In this document: positions 36,018-44,429 of the stretch, piece by piece
How positions within the stretch are numbered: position 1 is the stretch's first letter
Layout of the letters: the number at the start of each line of letters is the position of its first letter
From: Haloferax sp. Atlit-12N
Lineage (GTDB): Archaea > Halobacteriota > Halobacteria > Halobacteriales > Haloferacaceae
Reading direction: 5' to 3'
Assembly: GCF_003383095.1 (NCBI RefSeq)
Contig: NZ_PSYW01000001.1
Location: 1,426,001 to 1,490,000 of the forward strand
Length of the DNA: 64,000 nt
Made by a program: the position numbers and the translations under genes
Notes under the pieces: generated by a model
Seen by the model: only the letters and a program-made list of their open reading frames with translations
What the model was told of the DNA's origin: nothing
The model's database searches: none

Positions 36018-37364
36018 TCAGTTCGACACCGGTTCGAGCCGCGCCGAGAAGTGCCGAAGCTCCTTCATCGGCGGCTCCTCGACGATTTCGAGGCCGCCGT
36101 ACTCGCCGGCGGTGTCCATCACCTTCGCGGCCGTCTCGGCGACGTGTTCGAGGTGTTCGCGGCTGTAGGTGCGCCGGGGGAGCGCGAGGCGCACGAGGTC
36201 CGGGCGGTCGGTGCCGGGGAACGCGAAGCCGCCGAGTTCGACGCCGCGGACGCCGCCTTCGAGGTAGAGCGCGCAGACGAGCTCCTGCCCCGGGAACTCG
36301 TCTTTCGGGATGTGCGGGAACACCTCGCCGGCGTCGAGATAGACCGCGTGCCCGCCGGTCGGCTGGTAGACGGGGACGCCGGCCTCGATGAGGAGGTCAC
36401 CCAGTTCGGCCACCTGCTCGACGCGGTCGGACACGTACGGCGGCGTGACGGCCTCGCGGAGGCCGACGGCCATCGCCTCGATGTCGCGGCCCGAGAGGCC
36501 GCCGTAGGTGGGAAAGCCCTCGTAGAGGATGGCGCGCTGTTTCGCGTGCTCGAACACCGTTTCGTCGCGCATCGCGGCGAAGCCGCCGATGTTGACGAGC
36601 GCGTCCTTCTTGCCGGACATCGTGATGGCGTCGGCGTGTTCGAACTGCGCGCGGGCGATTTCGGCGACCGAGTGGTTCTCGTAGCCCGCCTCGTGGGTCT
36701 TGATGAAGTGGGCGTTCTCGGCGAACCGGCAGGCGTCGATGACGAACATGGCGTCGATGTCGCGGGCGAACTCGGCGGTGGCGCGGATGTTCGCCATCGA
36801 GACCGGCTGACCGGCGACGGAGTTGTTCGTGATGGTGAGGACGACGACGGGAATCGCGTCGGCGCCGACCTCCTCGACGAGCGCGTAGCCCGCGTCGATA
36901 TCGAAGTTACCCTTGAACGTCTCCGTCGAGTTGGGGTCCCGAGAGGCTGGCGACGGGCAGTCGACCGGTTCCGCACCCTGATTGACGATGTGGGCGCGGG
37001 TCGTATCGAAGTGCGAGTTGTTCGGCACCACGTCGCCGTCTTCCAAGAGGACGCCGTAGAGGACGTTCTCCGCCCCGCGGCCCTGATGGGTCGGCACGAC
37101 GTGCTCGAAGCCCATCACGTCGCGGACCGACTCCGCGAGTCGGGCGAACGACTCGCTGCCGGCGTAGGCCTCGTCGCCGCGAATCATCGCCGCCCACTGC
37201 TCTGCGGACATGGTGCCTGTCCCCGAGTCAGTCAAGAGGTCGATATACACGTCGCGGGCGTCGAGGTTGAACGCGTTGTAGCCGGCCCGTTCGAGGGCGG
37301 CCTCGCGCTCCTCGCGCGAGGGGAGTTCGATGGGCTCGACCATCTTCGCCTTGTACGATTTCAT
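36018..37364 (-). CDS. tnaA: Tryptophanase
   Basis: PLP enzyme that splits tryptophan into indole, pyruvate and ammonia, 448 residues. Family marks are YIDLLTDSGTGTMSAEQW, VVPTHQGRGAENVLYGVLL, and the Schiff-base lysine in AITMSGKKDALVNIGG; YEGFPTYGGLSGRDIEAMA is also strongly conserved. The ATG at 37364 follows GATTACTTCACATTCG on the minus strand by about 25-30 nt, so no TnaC-like leader is present. The 246-nt space to lysC holds no gene. No tryptophan permease is adjacent. Confidence 0.95.
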   Translation of the reverse strand: MKSYKAKMVEPIELPSREEREAALERAGYNAFNLDARDVYIDLLTDSGTGTMSAEQWAAMIRGDEAYAGSESFARLAESVRDVMGFEHVVPTHQGRGAENVLYGVLLEDGDVVPNNSHFDTTRAHIVNQGAEPVDCPSPASRDPNSTETFKGNFDIDAGYALVEEVGADAIPVVVLTITNNSVAGQPVSMANIRATAEFARDIDAMFVIDACRFAENAHFIKTHEAGYENHSVAEIARAQFEHADAITMSGKKDALVNIGGFAAMRDETVFEHAKQRAILYEGFPTYGGLSGRDIEAMAVGLREAVTPPYVSDRVEQVAELGDLLIEAGVPVYQPTGGHAVYLDAGEVFPHIPKDEFPGQELVCALYLEGGVRGVELGGFAFPGTDRPDLVRLALPRRTYSREHLEHVAETAAKVMDTAGEYGGLEIVEEPPMKELRHFSARLEPVSN

Positions 37365-37610
37365 GCCCGCAATAGGCCCGCGAATGTGAAGTAATCGGCA
37401 GGCGGAAAATCGAGGGACGACGACCGGTTTTCGGCGCTCGTGGACGGGAGTGTACATCGGTGTCGCCAGCTGCTCTGCTCTCGCCACGAAGCGACCTCGG
37501 CGACCGTCGCGTACCACCGGCTGACGGGCGTCACGAGCCACCGGCCGTTGGCCGCCGCTGGCGGGAGTGTGATCGCACGAAAACAGCGTCGTGAGGAACT
37601 GAAACCGAAC

Positions 37611-38789
37611 TCAGAACTCGTTTTGAATGATGCCGAGGGTCTCCTCGCGGTCGTCCCACGCCACGAAGATGGCGACGGAGGTTGCGGAGGTGATGGCGTC
37701 GTGGATGTTGATGCCAGCATCGGACAGCGGCTGGACGATGTCGAAGATGACTCCGGGGCGGTTCGGGAGTTCGCCGCCGGTGACGCGGATGACGGCGATG
37801 TCGTCTTCGACGGTGACCGACGACAGCGCGTCGTCGGCGACGACGCGGTCGTGGAGGACGGCCTCGGCCCGGTCGGAGTCGTCTTCGAGGATGTAGAACG
37901 TGATAGAGTCCATCCCGGAGGCGACCGAGTCGACGTTGATGTCCTCGTCTCGGAGCGCCGTCGAGAGGTCCGCGAGGATGCCCGGTCGGTTACGAATCGC
38001 CCGCCCGGCGACGGTGAGACACGCGAGGGGCTCTTCCTGCATGTCGATGAGGTTGTGGAACTCCCCTTCGATGAGCGTCCCGCCGGTGAGCAGGTCGCCG
38101 TGCTGGTAGTGGACGACGCGAACGTCGAGCGCCGCGTCCTTGTACGAGAGCGCGGACGGCGCGACGACTTCTGCTCCGCGGAACGAGAGGTTCCGGAGTT
38201 CGTCGACGGTGATGCGGCCGACGTTGCGCGCGCCTTCGACGACGCGGGGGTCGCCGGTCATGACGCCCTCCACGTCGGTCACGATGACGACCTCGTCGGC
38301 GTCCATGTAGTTGCCGAGCATCACGGCGGAGGTGTCGGAGCCGCCGCGGCCGAGCGTCGTGATTTCGCCGTCGTGGTTCTGCGCGAGGAAGCCGGTGATG
38401 ACCGGGACGACGCCGTCGAGTTCGGCGGCGAGCTTCGCGGCCCGCTCTCGGGTCGCCTCGACGTCGACCTCACCGAGGTCGTTCGTGATGACCGGCCACT
38501 CGTCGGTGCCGGGTTCGACGAACAGGGCGTTGACGCCGCGGGCGGCCAGCGCCGCTTTGAGCATGCGCACGCTGGTCCGCTCGCCCATCGAGACGATTTC
38601 CGCGCGGTCGCGGTCGTCGGCCTCGAACTTGATTTCGTCGAGGAGGTCGTCGGTCGTCGAACCCATCGCGGAGGCGACGACGGCGATTTCGTGGCCGTGC
38701 TCGACGGCTGCGGCGATAGAGTCGGCAGCGCGGTTGATTCGGTCGCCGCTACCGAGCGAGGTGCCGCCGAACTTCGCGACTACGCGCAT
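37611..38789 (-). CDS. lysC: Aspartate kinase
   Basis: First enzyme of the aspartate family (lysine, threonine, methionine), 392 residues. The catalytic domain begins MRVVAKFGGTSLGSG with the KFGGTS motif and has TTLGRGGSDTSAVMLG. Two C-terminal ACT domains (ACLTVAGRAIRNRPGILADL and IAVIRVTGGELPNRPGVIFD) would bind an amino-acid effector, suggesting feedback control. Unlike most neighbours the gene has a short leader with a ribosome site (GGAGG, 38794-38798 on the minus strand) and a TATA-like ATGTTTACC further up. Confidence 0.96.
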   Translation of the reverse strand: MRVVAKFGGTSLGSGDRINRAADSIAAAVEHGHEIAVVASAMGSTTDDLLDEIKFEADDRDRAEIVSMGERTSVRMLKAALAARGVNALFVEPGTDEWPVITNDLGEVDVEATRERAAKLAAELDGVVPVITGFLAQNHDGEITTLGRGGSDTSAVMLGNYMDADEVVIVTDVEGVMTGDPRVVEGARNVGRITVDELRNLSFRGAEVVAPSALSYKDAALDVRVVHYQHGDLLTGGTLIEGEFHNLIDMQEEPLACLTVAGRAIRNRPGILADLSTALRDEDINVDSVASGMDSITFYILEDDSDRAEAVLHDRVVADDALSSVTVEDDIAVIRVTGGELPNRPGVIFDIVQPLSDAGINIHDAITSATSVAIFVAWDDREETLGIIQNEF

Positions 38790-38942
38790 CGTCCCTCCGG
38801 TGCGTCGCGTCGCTTCGGGGCTTCGTTGGTAAACATGCGAGGGGCTAACGCGGGGGGACGTATAACTATGTCCTCCGATTCAACCGTTGCCGTCACTCTC
38901 GAATCCGGCGCCGAGACGGCCCGTACCGCCACCTCACGTGCG

Positions 38943-38955
38943 GAGATTTATCACC
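38943..38955 (+). promoter_or_regulatory. TATA element of the GNAT-like gene
   Basis: GAGATTTATCACC, 22-34 nt before the ATG at 38977. It rejects a longer upstream reading frame. Confidence 0.55.
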
Positions 38956-38976
38956 GAAGCCGCGGAACGTTCGGGC

Positions 38977-39405
38977 ATGGATGTCAGAGACGCCGTGGAC
39001 ACCGACGCCGAGGCGCTCGCCGCCGTCGCCGACGCGCCGATACGGGCGATGCGGCGGCTGATACGCGACCGGACGGTCCGCCTCGCCACCGCGGACACGG
39101 GCTCCGACCCGAACGTCGACGCGCCGGCGGACGACGAACCGGTGCTCGGCTTCGTCGGCTTCGACGTCCGCGACGGCGTCCTCCACGTCACTCGACTCGG
39201 CGGCACCGAGGCGGCGGTGCGGCGGCTGCTCGAAGAGCCGCTCCGCTTCGCCAGCGCCGAGAGCCTGCCGGTCGAGGTGCTCGTCCTCGAATCCGAGGCC
39301 CCGCTGTGCGAGGCGGTCGAGCACGTCGGGTTCGACCGGGTCGGCCACGGGCCCCGGTTCGAGGGATCGCCGACGGTCCGGTACGTCCTCGACGAGACGG
39401 GATAG
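38977..39405 (+). CDS. GNAT-like haloarchaeal protein
   Basis: A 142-residue protein starting MDVRDAVDTDAEALAAVADA, which matches the first helix of GNAT N-acetyltransferases (I-R-x-A-x-x-x-D-A). LGFVGFDVRDGVLHVTRLGG resembles the central beta-sheet, and VLVLESEAPLCEAVEHVGFD the final beta-alpha unit. The usual Q/RxxGxG/A acetyl-CoA loop is not clear; GGTEAAVRRLLEEPL takes its place. I call it GNAT-like with reserve. Divergent from lysC with a 187-nt spacer. Confidence 0.65.
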   Translation: MDVRDAVDTDAEALAAVADAPIRAMRRLIRDRTVRLATADTGSDPNVDAPADDEPVLGFVGFDVRDGVLHVTRLGGTEAAVRRLLEEPLRFASAESLPVEVLVLESEAPLCEAVEHVGFDRVGHGPRFEGSPTVRYVLDETG

Positions 39406-39482
39406 TCCTGCCTGCGGGTCGCGGCCACCCAGTTCGCTCCCGTCGCGCGCAACGAGGGAGCGGTCGGCGAAAACCGACAGAG

Positions 39483-39493
39483 GGCATACATAC
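39483..39493 (+). promoter_or_regulatory. TATA-like element before the ZIP gene
   Basis: GCATACATACC lies about 22-32 nt before the ATG at 39515. At that spacing transcription would start at the 15-codon ORF, not at the transporter. Confidence 0.45.
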
Positions 39494-39514
39494 CTCCCTC
39501 TCGTTTGGTGGCCC

Positions 39515-39562
39515 ATGACCGACCGACACGGAAACCGACCGCCTGGAGTGAGACGACCGTGA
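39515..39562 (+). CDS. Possible 15-residue leader peptide before the ZIP transporter
   Basis: ATG at 39515 opens the frame MTDRHGNRPPGVRRP and stops with TGA at 39560-39562, overlapping the GTG start of the transporter (GTGA, 4 nt). It sits at the right distance from a TATA-like element to be the first codon of a leaderless message. The product is basic, proline- and arginine-rich, with one histidine. It could couple or control translation of the transporter; evidence is positional only. Confidence 0.4.
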   Translation: MTDRHGNRPPGVRRP

Positions 39563-40368
39563 CCGCGGTCGAAGAACTGTTCGTCTCGCTCGCCGGGTCG
39601 AGTCCGGTGATGCAGGGTCTCCTCGGCGGCATCGTCATCGCCGGGATGAACATGCTCGGCGCGCTTCTCATTCTCGTCTGGCGCGACCCCTCGAAGCGCT
39701 CGCTCGACACGCTCCTCGGCTTCGCGGCCGGTGTGATGCTCGCCGCGAGTTTCACGAGCCTCATCCTCCCCGGCATCGAGGCGGCGGGCGGGAGTCCGAT
39801 TCCCGTCCTCGTCGGCTTCGTCATCGGGGTCGTCGTCCTCGACCAAGCGGACCTGTGGATTCCGCACGTCCACATCCTCGTGACCGGAAAGACGCGGCTG
39901 GACGCCCCGGAAACGGAGACGAAGATGGCCTCGGTTGTCCTGTTTATCATTGCCATCACCATCCACAACATGCCCGAGGGCCTCGCCGTCGGGGTCGGCT
40001 TCGGCTCCGGCGACCTCGGGACGGCAATCCCGCTGATGCTCGCCATCGGCATCCAGAACATCCCCGAGGGGCTGGCCGTCTCCATCGCCGCCGTCAACGC
40101 CGGCCTCCGGAACACGACCTACGCGACGTTCGCGGGCATCCGCGCCGGCCTCGTGGAGATTCCGCTCGCCGTCTTCGGCGCGTGGGCCATCCAGTACGCA
40201 TCGGCGCTGCTTCCCTACGCGATGGGCTTCGCCGCCGGCGCGATGCTGTTCGTCATCTCCGACGAAATCGTCCCCGAGACGCACTCGAACGGCCACGAGC
40301 GCGTGGCGACGTTCGGGACGATGGTCGGCGTCATCGTGATGCTCTATCTCGACGTGACGCTCGGGTAG
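39559..40368 (+). CDS. ZIP-family divalent metal transporter
   Basis: About 269 residues with eight membrane helices, importing zinc or a related metal. The two metal-site helices are clear: ITIHNMPEGLAVGVGFG (H-N-x-P-E-G) and AIGIQNIPEGLAVSIAA (Q/N-x-P-E-G). DLWIPHVHILVTGKTRLD is the histidine-containing loop between helices 3 and 4. I chose GTG at 39559 because the probable promoter makes the upstream GTG at 39505 non-transcribed; the 39505 start would add 18 hydrophilic residues. Confidence 0.85.
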   Translation: MTAVEELFVSLAGSSPVMQGLLGGIVIAGMNMLGALLILVWRDPSKRSLDTLLGFAAGVMLAASFTSLILPGIEAAGGSPIPVLVGFVIGVVVLDQADLWIPHVHILVTGKTRLDAPETETKMASVVLFIIAITIHNMPEGLAVGVGFGSGDLGTAIPLMLAIGIQNIPEGLAVSIAAVNAGLRNTTYATFAGIRAGLVEIPLAVFGAWAIQYASALLPYAMGFAAGAMLFVISDEIVPETHSNGHERVATFGTMVGVIVMLYLDVTLG

Positions 40369-40427
40369 CCGAGTCGGCATCGCGGTGTCGAAAAAGCGAA
40401 CGCCAGGAAACGCCGCAAAAAACAGAA

Positions 40428-40451
40428 GTTCGAGTGGAAGTGAAGGGGTTC
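40428..40451 (-). promoter_or_regulatory. Degenerate origin-recognition-box-like site
   Basis: On the minus strand it reads AACCCCTTCACTTCCACTCG. The ACCCCTTC block matches the oriC boxes fully, while the GTTTC and TGGA blocks have substitutions. It lies between the ends of convergent genes. It could be a decayed box or chance. Confidence 0.25.
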
Positions 40452-40493
40452 AGCCGCCGGTTCGGCGTCAGAGAGACCCGTGTCGAGGGCGCG

Positions 40494-41621
40494 TCAGTCG
40501 TCCGCGAGCGGCGGTTCAGACGGGACCTCGTGGTCCGAGAGCCCGGCGGTCGGCGCGAGGAACTTCGCCGGGTCGAACGCCTCGAGATCGTCGCCGGCGG
40601 CCACGCGCGACGGCCAGTCCGGGTTGGCGAGCGCGCTCGTCCCCAACGTGAACAGGTCCGCGCCGGCGTCGACAGCGGCACGCGCCGCGTCGGGGTCGCC
40701 GAGACCGCCGTTAGCGATGACGACTGTGTCGTCCACAACGTACTCGGCGGCAGCCTCGGCGAGCGACGGGCCGTCCGCGCCGAAGGTCGGACTCGTCGCG
40801 TCGGTCTCGGTCGTGTGGACGTAGTCGGCTCCGGCCGCCGACAGCTCCTCGAAGAAGACCGCGGCCGCGTCCTCGCCTTCTGGCCACTCGTAGTCGCCGT
40901 CGGTCACTTTCTCCTGCGAGATTCGGATACCGACGACGAACTCCTCGGGGACCGCGTCGGCGACTGCCGAAAGGACCTCCGCGGGGAATTTGACGCGGGA
41001 CTCGGGACCGCCGCCGTACTCGTCGTCGCGCAGGTTCGCGTCCGCCGCGAGGAACTCGTTGAGGAGGTAGCCGTTCGCGCCGTGGAGTTCCACGCCATCG
41101 AAGCCGGCTTCGGCCGCGTTCCTCGCCGCCTGTACGAACCCCTCGCGGGCGGTTTCGAGGTCGGCCTCGTCGGCCGCCTTCGGGACCGCGAACTCGCCGC
41201 TTCCGCCATAGGATTCGGCCTTCTGGCCGTCGGGTTGGACCGCGGAAGGCGCGAGCGTCCGGTCGTCGTCGAGGTGGGGGTTCCCCTGCGACTGCGCCCC
41301 GGCGTGCATCAACTGCGCGAAAATCGGCGTGTCGACCTCGTGGACGGCGTCCGTGACGGTCGTCCACGCCTCGACGTGGTCGTCGGTGACGAGCCCCGGC
41401 TGGTTCAGGTAGCCCTGACTGTACGCGTCGTCCGTGTAGACGCCCTCGGTGACGAGAAAGCCGAAGCCGCCGTCGGCAAACTTCCGGTAGTAGTGGGCCA
41501 TCTCGTTGGTCGCCAGGCCCTCGTCGGTGGCGCTGATTCGCGTCATCGGTGCCAATCCGGCCCGGTTAGCGAGCGACAGGTCGTTCAGGCTCGTCGCGTC
41601 GAACAGCGCGTCGTCAGTCAT
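40494..41621 (-). CDS. Old yellow enzyme-type NADH:flavin oxidoreductase
   Basis: A 375-residue FMN-dependent TIM-barrel reductase of activated alkenes. Marks are SLANRAGLAPMTRISATDEG at the N-terminus, FAQLMHAGAQSQGNPH, the catalytic and substrate-binding GFDGVELHGANGYLLNEFL, and the phosphate-binding VIANGGLGDPDAARAAVDAG. There is no C-terminal FeS/FAD extension, so it belongs to the short class. The ATG at 41621 follows GCTTTTTATCC on the minus strand by about 28 nt. The 157-nt space to polD1 holds this promoter and a short 15-bp tandem duplication (41724-41753). Confidence 0.92.
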   Translation of the reverse strand: MTDDALFDATSLNDLSLANRAGLAPMTRISATDEGLATNEMAHYYRKFADGGFGFLVTEGVYTDDAYSQGYLNQPGLVTDDHVEAWTTVTDAVHEVDTPIFAQLMHAGAQSQGNPHLDDDRTLAPSAVQPDGQKAESYGGSGEFAVPKAADEADLETAREGFVQAARNAAEAGFDGVELHGANGYLLNEFLAADANLRDDEYGGGPESRVKFPAEVLSAVADAVPEEFVVGIRISQEKVTDGDYEWPEGEDAAAVFFEELSAAGADYVHTTETDATSPTFGADGPSLAEAAAEYVVDDTVVIANGGLGDPDAARAAVDAGADLFTLGTSALANPDWPSRVAAGDDLEAFDPAKFLAPTAGLSDHEVPSEPPLADD

Positions 41622-41778
41622 CACCGATTCTGCGCGCGTCGCGGATAAAAAGCGACGGCGGAATGGTCCCGACCGTCGCACATCCGGCGTGCTATCAGGG
41701 CGCATACTGGGCAGGAGGACAGTCGCCGGGCGAACGGTCGCCGGACGAACGGCCGGCAGTCGTGAAACGGTCGCCGAC

Positions 41779-43371
41779 TCAGGAGAACTTCCGGACGGTC
41801 ATGTTCAGCGTGTCGAGGTCGACGATGGGCGCGTATCCGGCGTCGGGGTCGATGTTGACGGACTTCTGGAAGTCGGTCTGGGCCTGCCAGCAACCGGAGT
41901 TGACCGCGAGGACGTTGTGGTACTTGCCCCAGCCGAGCTTGTGGACGTGGCCGGTGTGGAAGATGTCGGGCACGTCCTCCATGACGAGGTAGTCGAGCTC
42001 CTCGGGGGCGAGGCGGGTGTGACCCCCGAACTGCGGCGCGACGTGGCGCTTCTTCAGGAGCTGGTACATCGCCTTGTGCGGCTCGTCGTAGCTCGCCTTA
42101 TCGGCCGGTAGCTCGGCGATGACCTCGTCGAGCGAGACGCCGTGGTACATGAGGACGTTGACGCCTTCGAGCGTGACCATCGAGGGGTTGCTCGTGATGC
42201 GGGCGTCGTGGGCCGACATGATGTCGCGGAGTTCGTCGTCGAAGCCGGGTTGTGGCTCCGCGAGTCGGACCGCGTCGTGGTTGCCCGGAATCATCACGAT
42301 GTCGAGGTCGCCGGGCACCGATTTGAGGTGCTCCGAGAACGCCTCGTACTGCTCGTAGATGTCGATGACGTCGAGTTCCTCGTCCTGATTCGGGTAGACG
42401 CCGACGCCCTCGACCATGTCGCCGGCGATGAGGAGGTACTCGATGCGCTCCGCCTCCTCGGTGTGGAGCCAGTCCGCAAATCGGTTCCACGCGCCGGCCA
42501 TGAACTCCTGACTGCCGACGTGCACGTCCGAGATGAGCGCCGCCTGCACGTCCCTGTCGGCGGTGTTGGGGCGGTGGCTCCGCGGCACGTCGGGGAAGTG
42601 CATCGAGTCGACGAAGAGGATGCCCGCGTCGCCCGAGAGCGTCCCCTGCACCGCGATGCACTCGTCCATGAGGAGTTCGTCGACGTAGCTCGCGATGTCC
42701 TTGTCCTTCATCACGAGACAGGGGAACGTCCCCGTCGTGTCTTCGAGTTCGATAATCCAGTGGCCGCTCTTGGTGGAGCGAACGTCGTCGACGAGGCCGA
42801 TGAGCTCCGCGTCCTCGCCGCCGGACATGTTCGAGATGGCCTTCGCGGGACGGTGGTTGACGCGCCCGCGGAGCATCTTCGAGAGCTTCTCGTAGCGGTC
42901 GCGGAACACCTTCACGAAGTCGTCGTACTCGCCGGTGCCCGTCGACTGGCCGGTCATGTCGTTGGCGATTTCGAGAGAGCGAAGCGCCGGGTCGACGTTC
43001 CGGCCGCCCGATTTCCCCTCCGCTTCGGCTGGAGATGATTGAGCGGTGTGGTCCGCGTTGTCGTGCGATGTTGCAGCGGAAACAGGGGGGTCTGGCTCGG
43101 CGGTGGCAGACGCGTCGGCGTCGGCAGCCTGCGCGGCGGCCGGGCCGGTCGATTCCGTTCCCGGCGGGTCCGCGGCGGGGGCGGACGCGAGCACCTCGCG
43201 GACGTGGTCGGCGGTGATGCGAAGCGCGTCGTCCGGGACGGCTTCGACGACGCGGGCGAGGGTGCGGCCGGGGTCGTCGGAGCTGGCGATGAGGGTCACG
43301 GCCTCGCGTTCGGCGTTGTAGCCGCGACCGACGAGCGCCCGGACGATGCGCGCCGGCGTCTCCAGTGGCAC
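41779..43371 (-). CDS. polD1: DNA polymerase D small subunit DP1 (exonuclease)
   Basis: About 530 residues. Proofreading subunit of the archaeal replicative polymerase D. It has an N-terminal helical domain, an acidic disordered stretch (residues about 70-140), an OB fold (ELIGLVDDVRSTKSGHWIIE) and the Mre11-like phosphoesterase with metal motifs ALISDVHVGS, IAGDMVEGVG, MIPGNHDAVR, YHGVSLDEV and DIFHTGHVHKLG. I chose GTG at 43371, because the TATA-like CATCCTTTTTGCC (43392-43404, minus) is 21-33 nt upstream; a GTG at 43389 would lie too close. It is followed (minus-strand direction) by the OYE gene, and faces sec11 and orc1 upstream. Confidence 0.95.
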   Translation of the reverse strand: MPLETPARIVRALVGRGYNAEREAVTLIASSDDPGRTLARVVEAVPDDALRITADHVREVLASAPAADPPGTESTGPAAAQAADADASATAEPDPPVSAATSHDNADHTAQSSPAEAEGKSGGRNVDPALRSLEIANDMTGQSTGTGEYDDFVKVFRDRYEKLSKMLRGRVNHRPAKAISNMSGGEDAELIGLVDDVRSTKSGHWIIELEDTTGTFPCLVMKDKDIASYVDELLMDECIAVQGTLSGDAGILFVDSMHFPDVPRSHRPNTADRDVQAALISDVHVGSQEFMAGAWNRFADWLHTEEAERIEYLLIAGDMVEGVGVYPNQDEELDVIDIYEQYEAFSEHLKSVPGDLDIVMIPGNHDAVRLAEPQPGFDDELRDIMSAHDARITSNPSMVTLEGVNVLMYHGVSLDEVIAELPADKASYDEPHKAMYQLLKKRHVAPQFGGHTRLAPEELDYLVMEDVPDIFHTGHVHKLGWGKYHNVLAVNSGCWQAQTDFQKSVNIDPDAGYAPIVDLDTLNMTVRKFS

Positions 43372-43449
43372 ACCCGGAGTGTGCGACACGCGGCAAAAAG
43401 GATGCCGAAACCCAGAACGTTGAAACCCAGTCCGGGTAAACTGGGAGTG

Positions 43450-44385
43450 ATGAGTGACGACGACGGCCGCCCGCCCTCCCCCGACCCACGGCGCGGTCCC
43501 GCCTCCGACGAAGGCGTACTAACTCGGCTCCGGACGGCAGAGGAGGGGCCGCTTCTGTTCGTCCGCGAAGTCCTGACGAGCGCGCTTGCCGTGTTGGCTG
43601 TCGGGTTGCTCCTGTTCGCGGTGAGCGGCGTGTGGCCACCGATGGTCGCCGTCGAAAGCGGGAGCATGGAACCGCACATGCACAAAGGCGACCTCGTGTT
43701 CATCACGGGACCGGAACGATTCGCCCCGGACGCGTCCGTCGAGGGAACCGCCGTCGTCACGGCCGAGACGGGCGCGGAGGTCGACTATCGGAAGTTCGGC
43801 GGCCCCGGCAGCGTCATCGTCTACGACGACCCCGGGTCGGCAGGGCCTCCGATTATCCACCGGGCGATGTTCTGGGTCGACGAAGGAGAAAATTGGTACG
43901 ACCGGGCGAACCCCGAGTACATGTCAGCAGACAACTGTCGAGAACTCGCCAACTGCCCCGCCGAGTACGCCGGCTTCATCACGAAAGGCGACAACAACCC
44001 GCGGTACGACCAGGTGAGCGGCATCGCCGACCCGGTCCGACCCGAATGGGTTCAAGGCGTCGCGCGGGTCCGGATTCCGCTTCTCGGCTGGGTCCGCCTG
44101 ACGCTCGCCAACTCGATGGCGACGACGACGCCGGTCGCGCCCGTCTCTCTCGACTCCGTCGAGTCTGTCGAGTCCGTCGAGTCCGTTGAGTCCGTCGAGT
44201 CCGTCGAGTCTGTTGACGTCATGCCTGACGCCGCGGCGACTGATGACGCGGCGACTAACGACGTGACGACGATTGAGGCGACGGTCGCCGACGCACCGAC
44301 GGCACCGCTTCAGGTCGAGCCATCGGAGCTATCGGAACCATCGGTGACGGTGACACCGATGCGAGCCGGCGCGCTCGCGGCGTGA
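43450..44385 (+). CDS. sec11: Signal peptidase I (Sec11-type)
   Basis: Membrane protease that removes Sec signal peptides, 311 residues. One N-terminal helix (41-62) leads to the catalytic Ser72 in ESGSMEPHMHKGDLVF; His137 (PIIHRAMFW) and Asp181 (TKGDNNPRYD) complete the Ser-His-Asp set of archaeal/ER enzymes. The expected C-terminal membrane helix is missing. Instead, after RIPLLGWVRLTLANSMA, the last 90 residues are a low-complexity tail with seven (D/E)-S-V units and acidic, Thr-rich sequence. Between polD1 and orc1, a position that recurs in haloarchaea. Confidence 0.92.
   Translation: MSDDDGRPPSPDPRRGPASDEGVLTRLRTAEEGPLLFVREVLTSALAVLAVGLLLFAVSGVWPPMVAVESGSMEPHMHKGDLVFITGPERFAPDASVEGTAVVTAETGAEVDYRKFGGPGSVIVYDDPGSAGPPIIHRAMFWVDEGENWYDRANPEYMSADNCRELANCPAEYAGFITKGDNNPRYDQVSGIADPVRPEWVQGVARVRIPLLGWVRLTLANSMATTTPVAPVSLDSVESVESVESVESVESVESVDVMPDAAATDDAATNDVTTIEATVADAPTAPLQVEPSELSEPSVTVTPMRAGALAA
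44152..44214 (+). repeat. 9-bp tandem repeat coding (D/E)SV in sec11
   Basis: Seven tandem copies of a 9-bp unit (GAGTCCGTC and close variants), in frame, encoding Asp/Glu-Ser-Val. Copies differ mainly by C/T changes at third positions. Likely to vary in copy number by slippage. Confidence 0.85.
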
Positions 44386-44429
44386 CGCGAGTGCAGTAAC
44401 AGAGTCGAACTTCGTTCTTCAGTTGTCCT

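Noticed and set aside
36018..37541. Longer tryptophanase starting at 37541
   Set aside because: The extension is basic and not family-like, and the promoter is 25-30 nt before the ATG at 37364.
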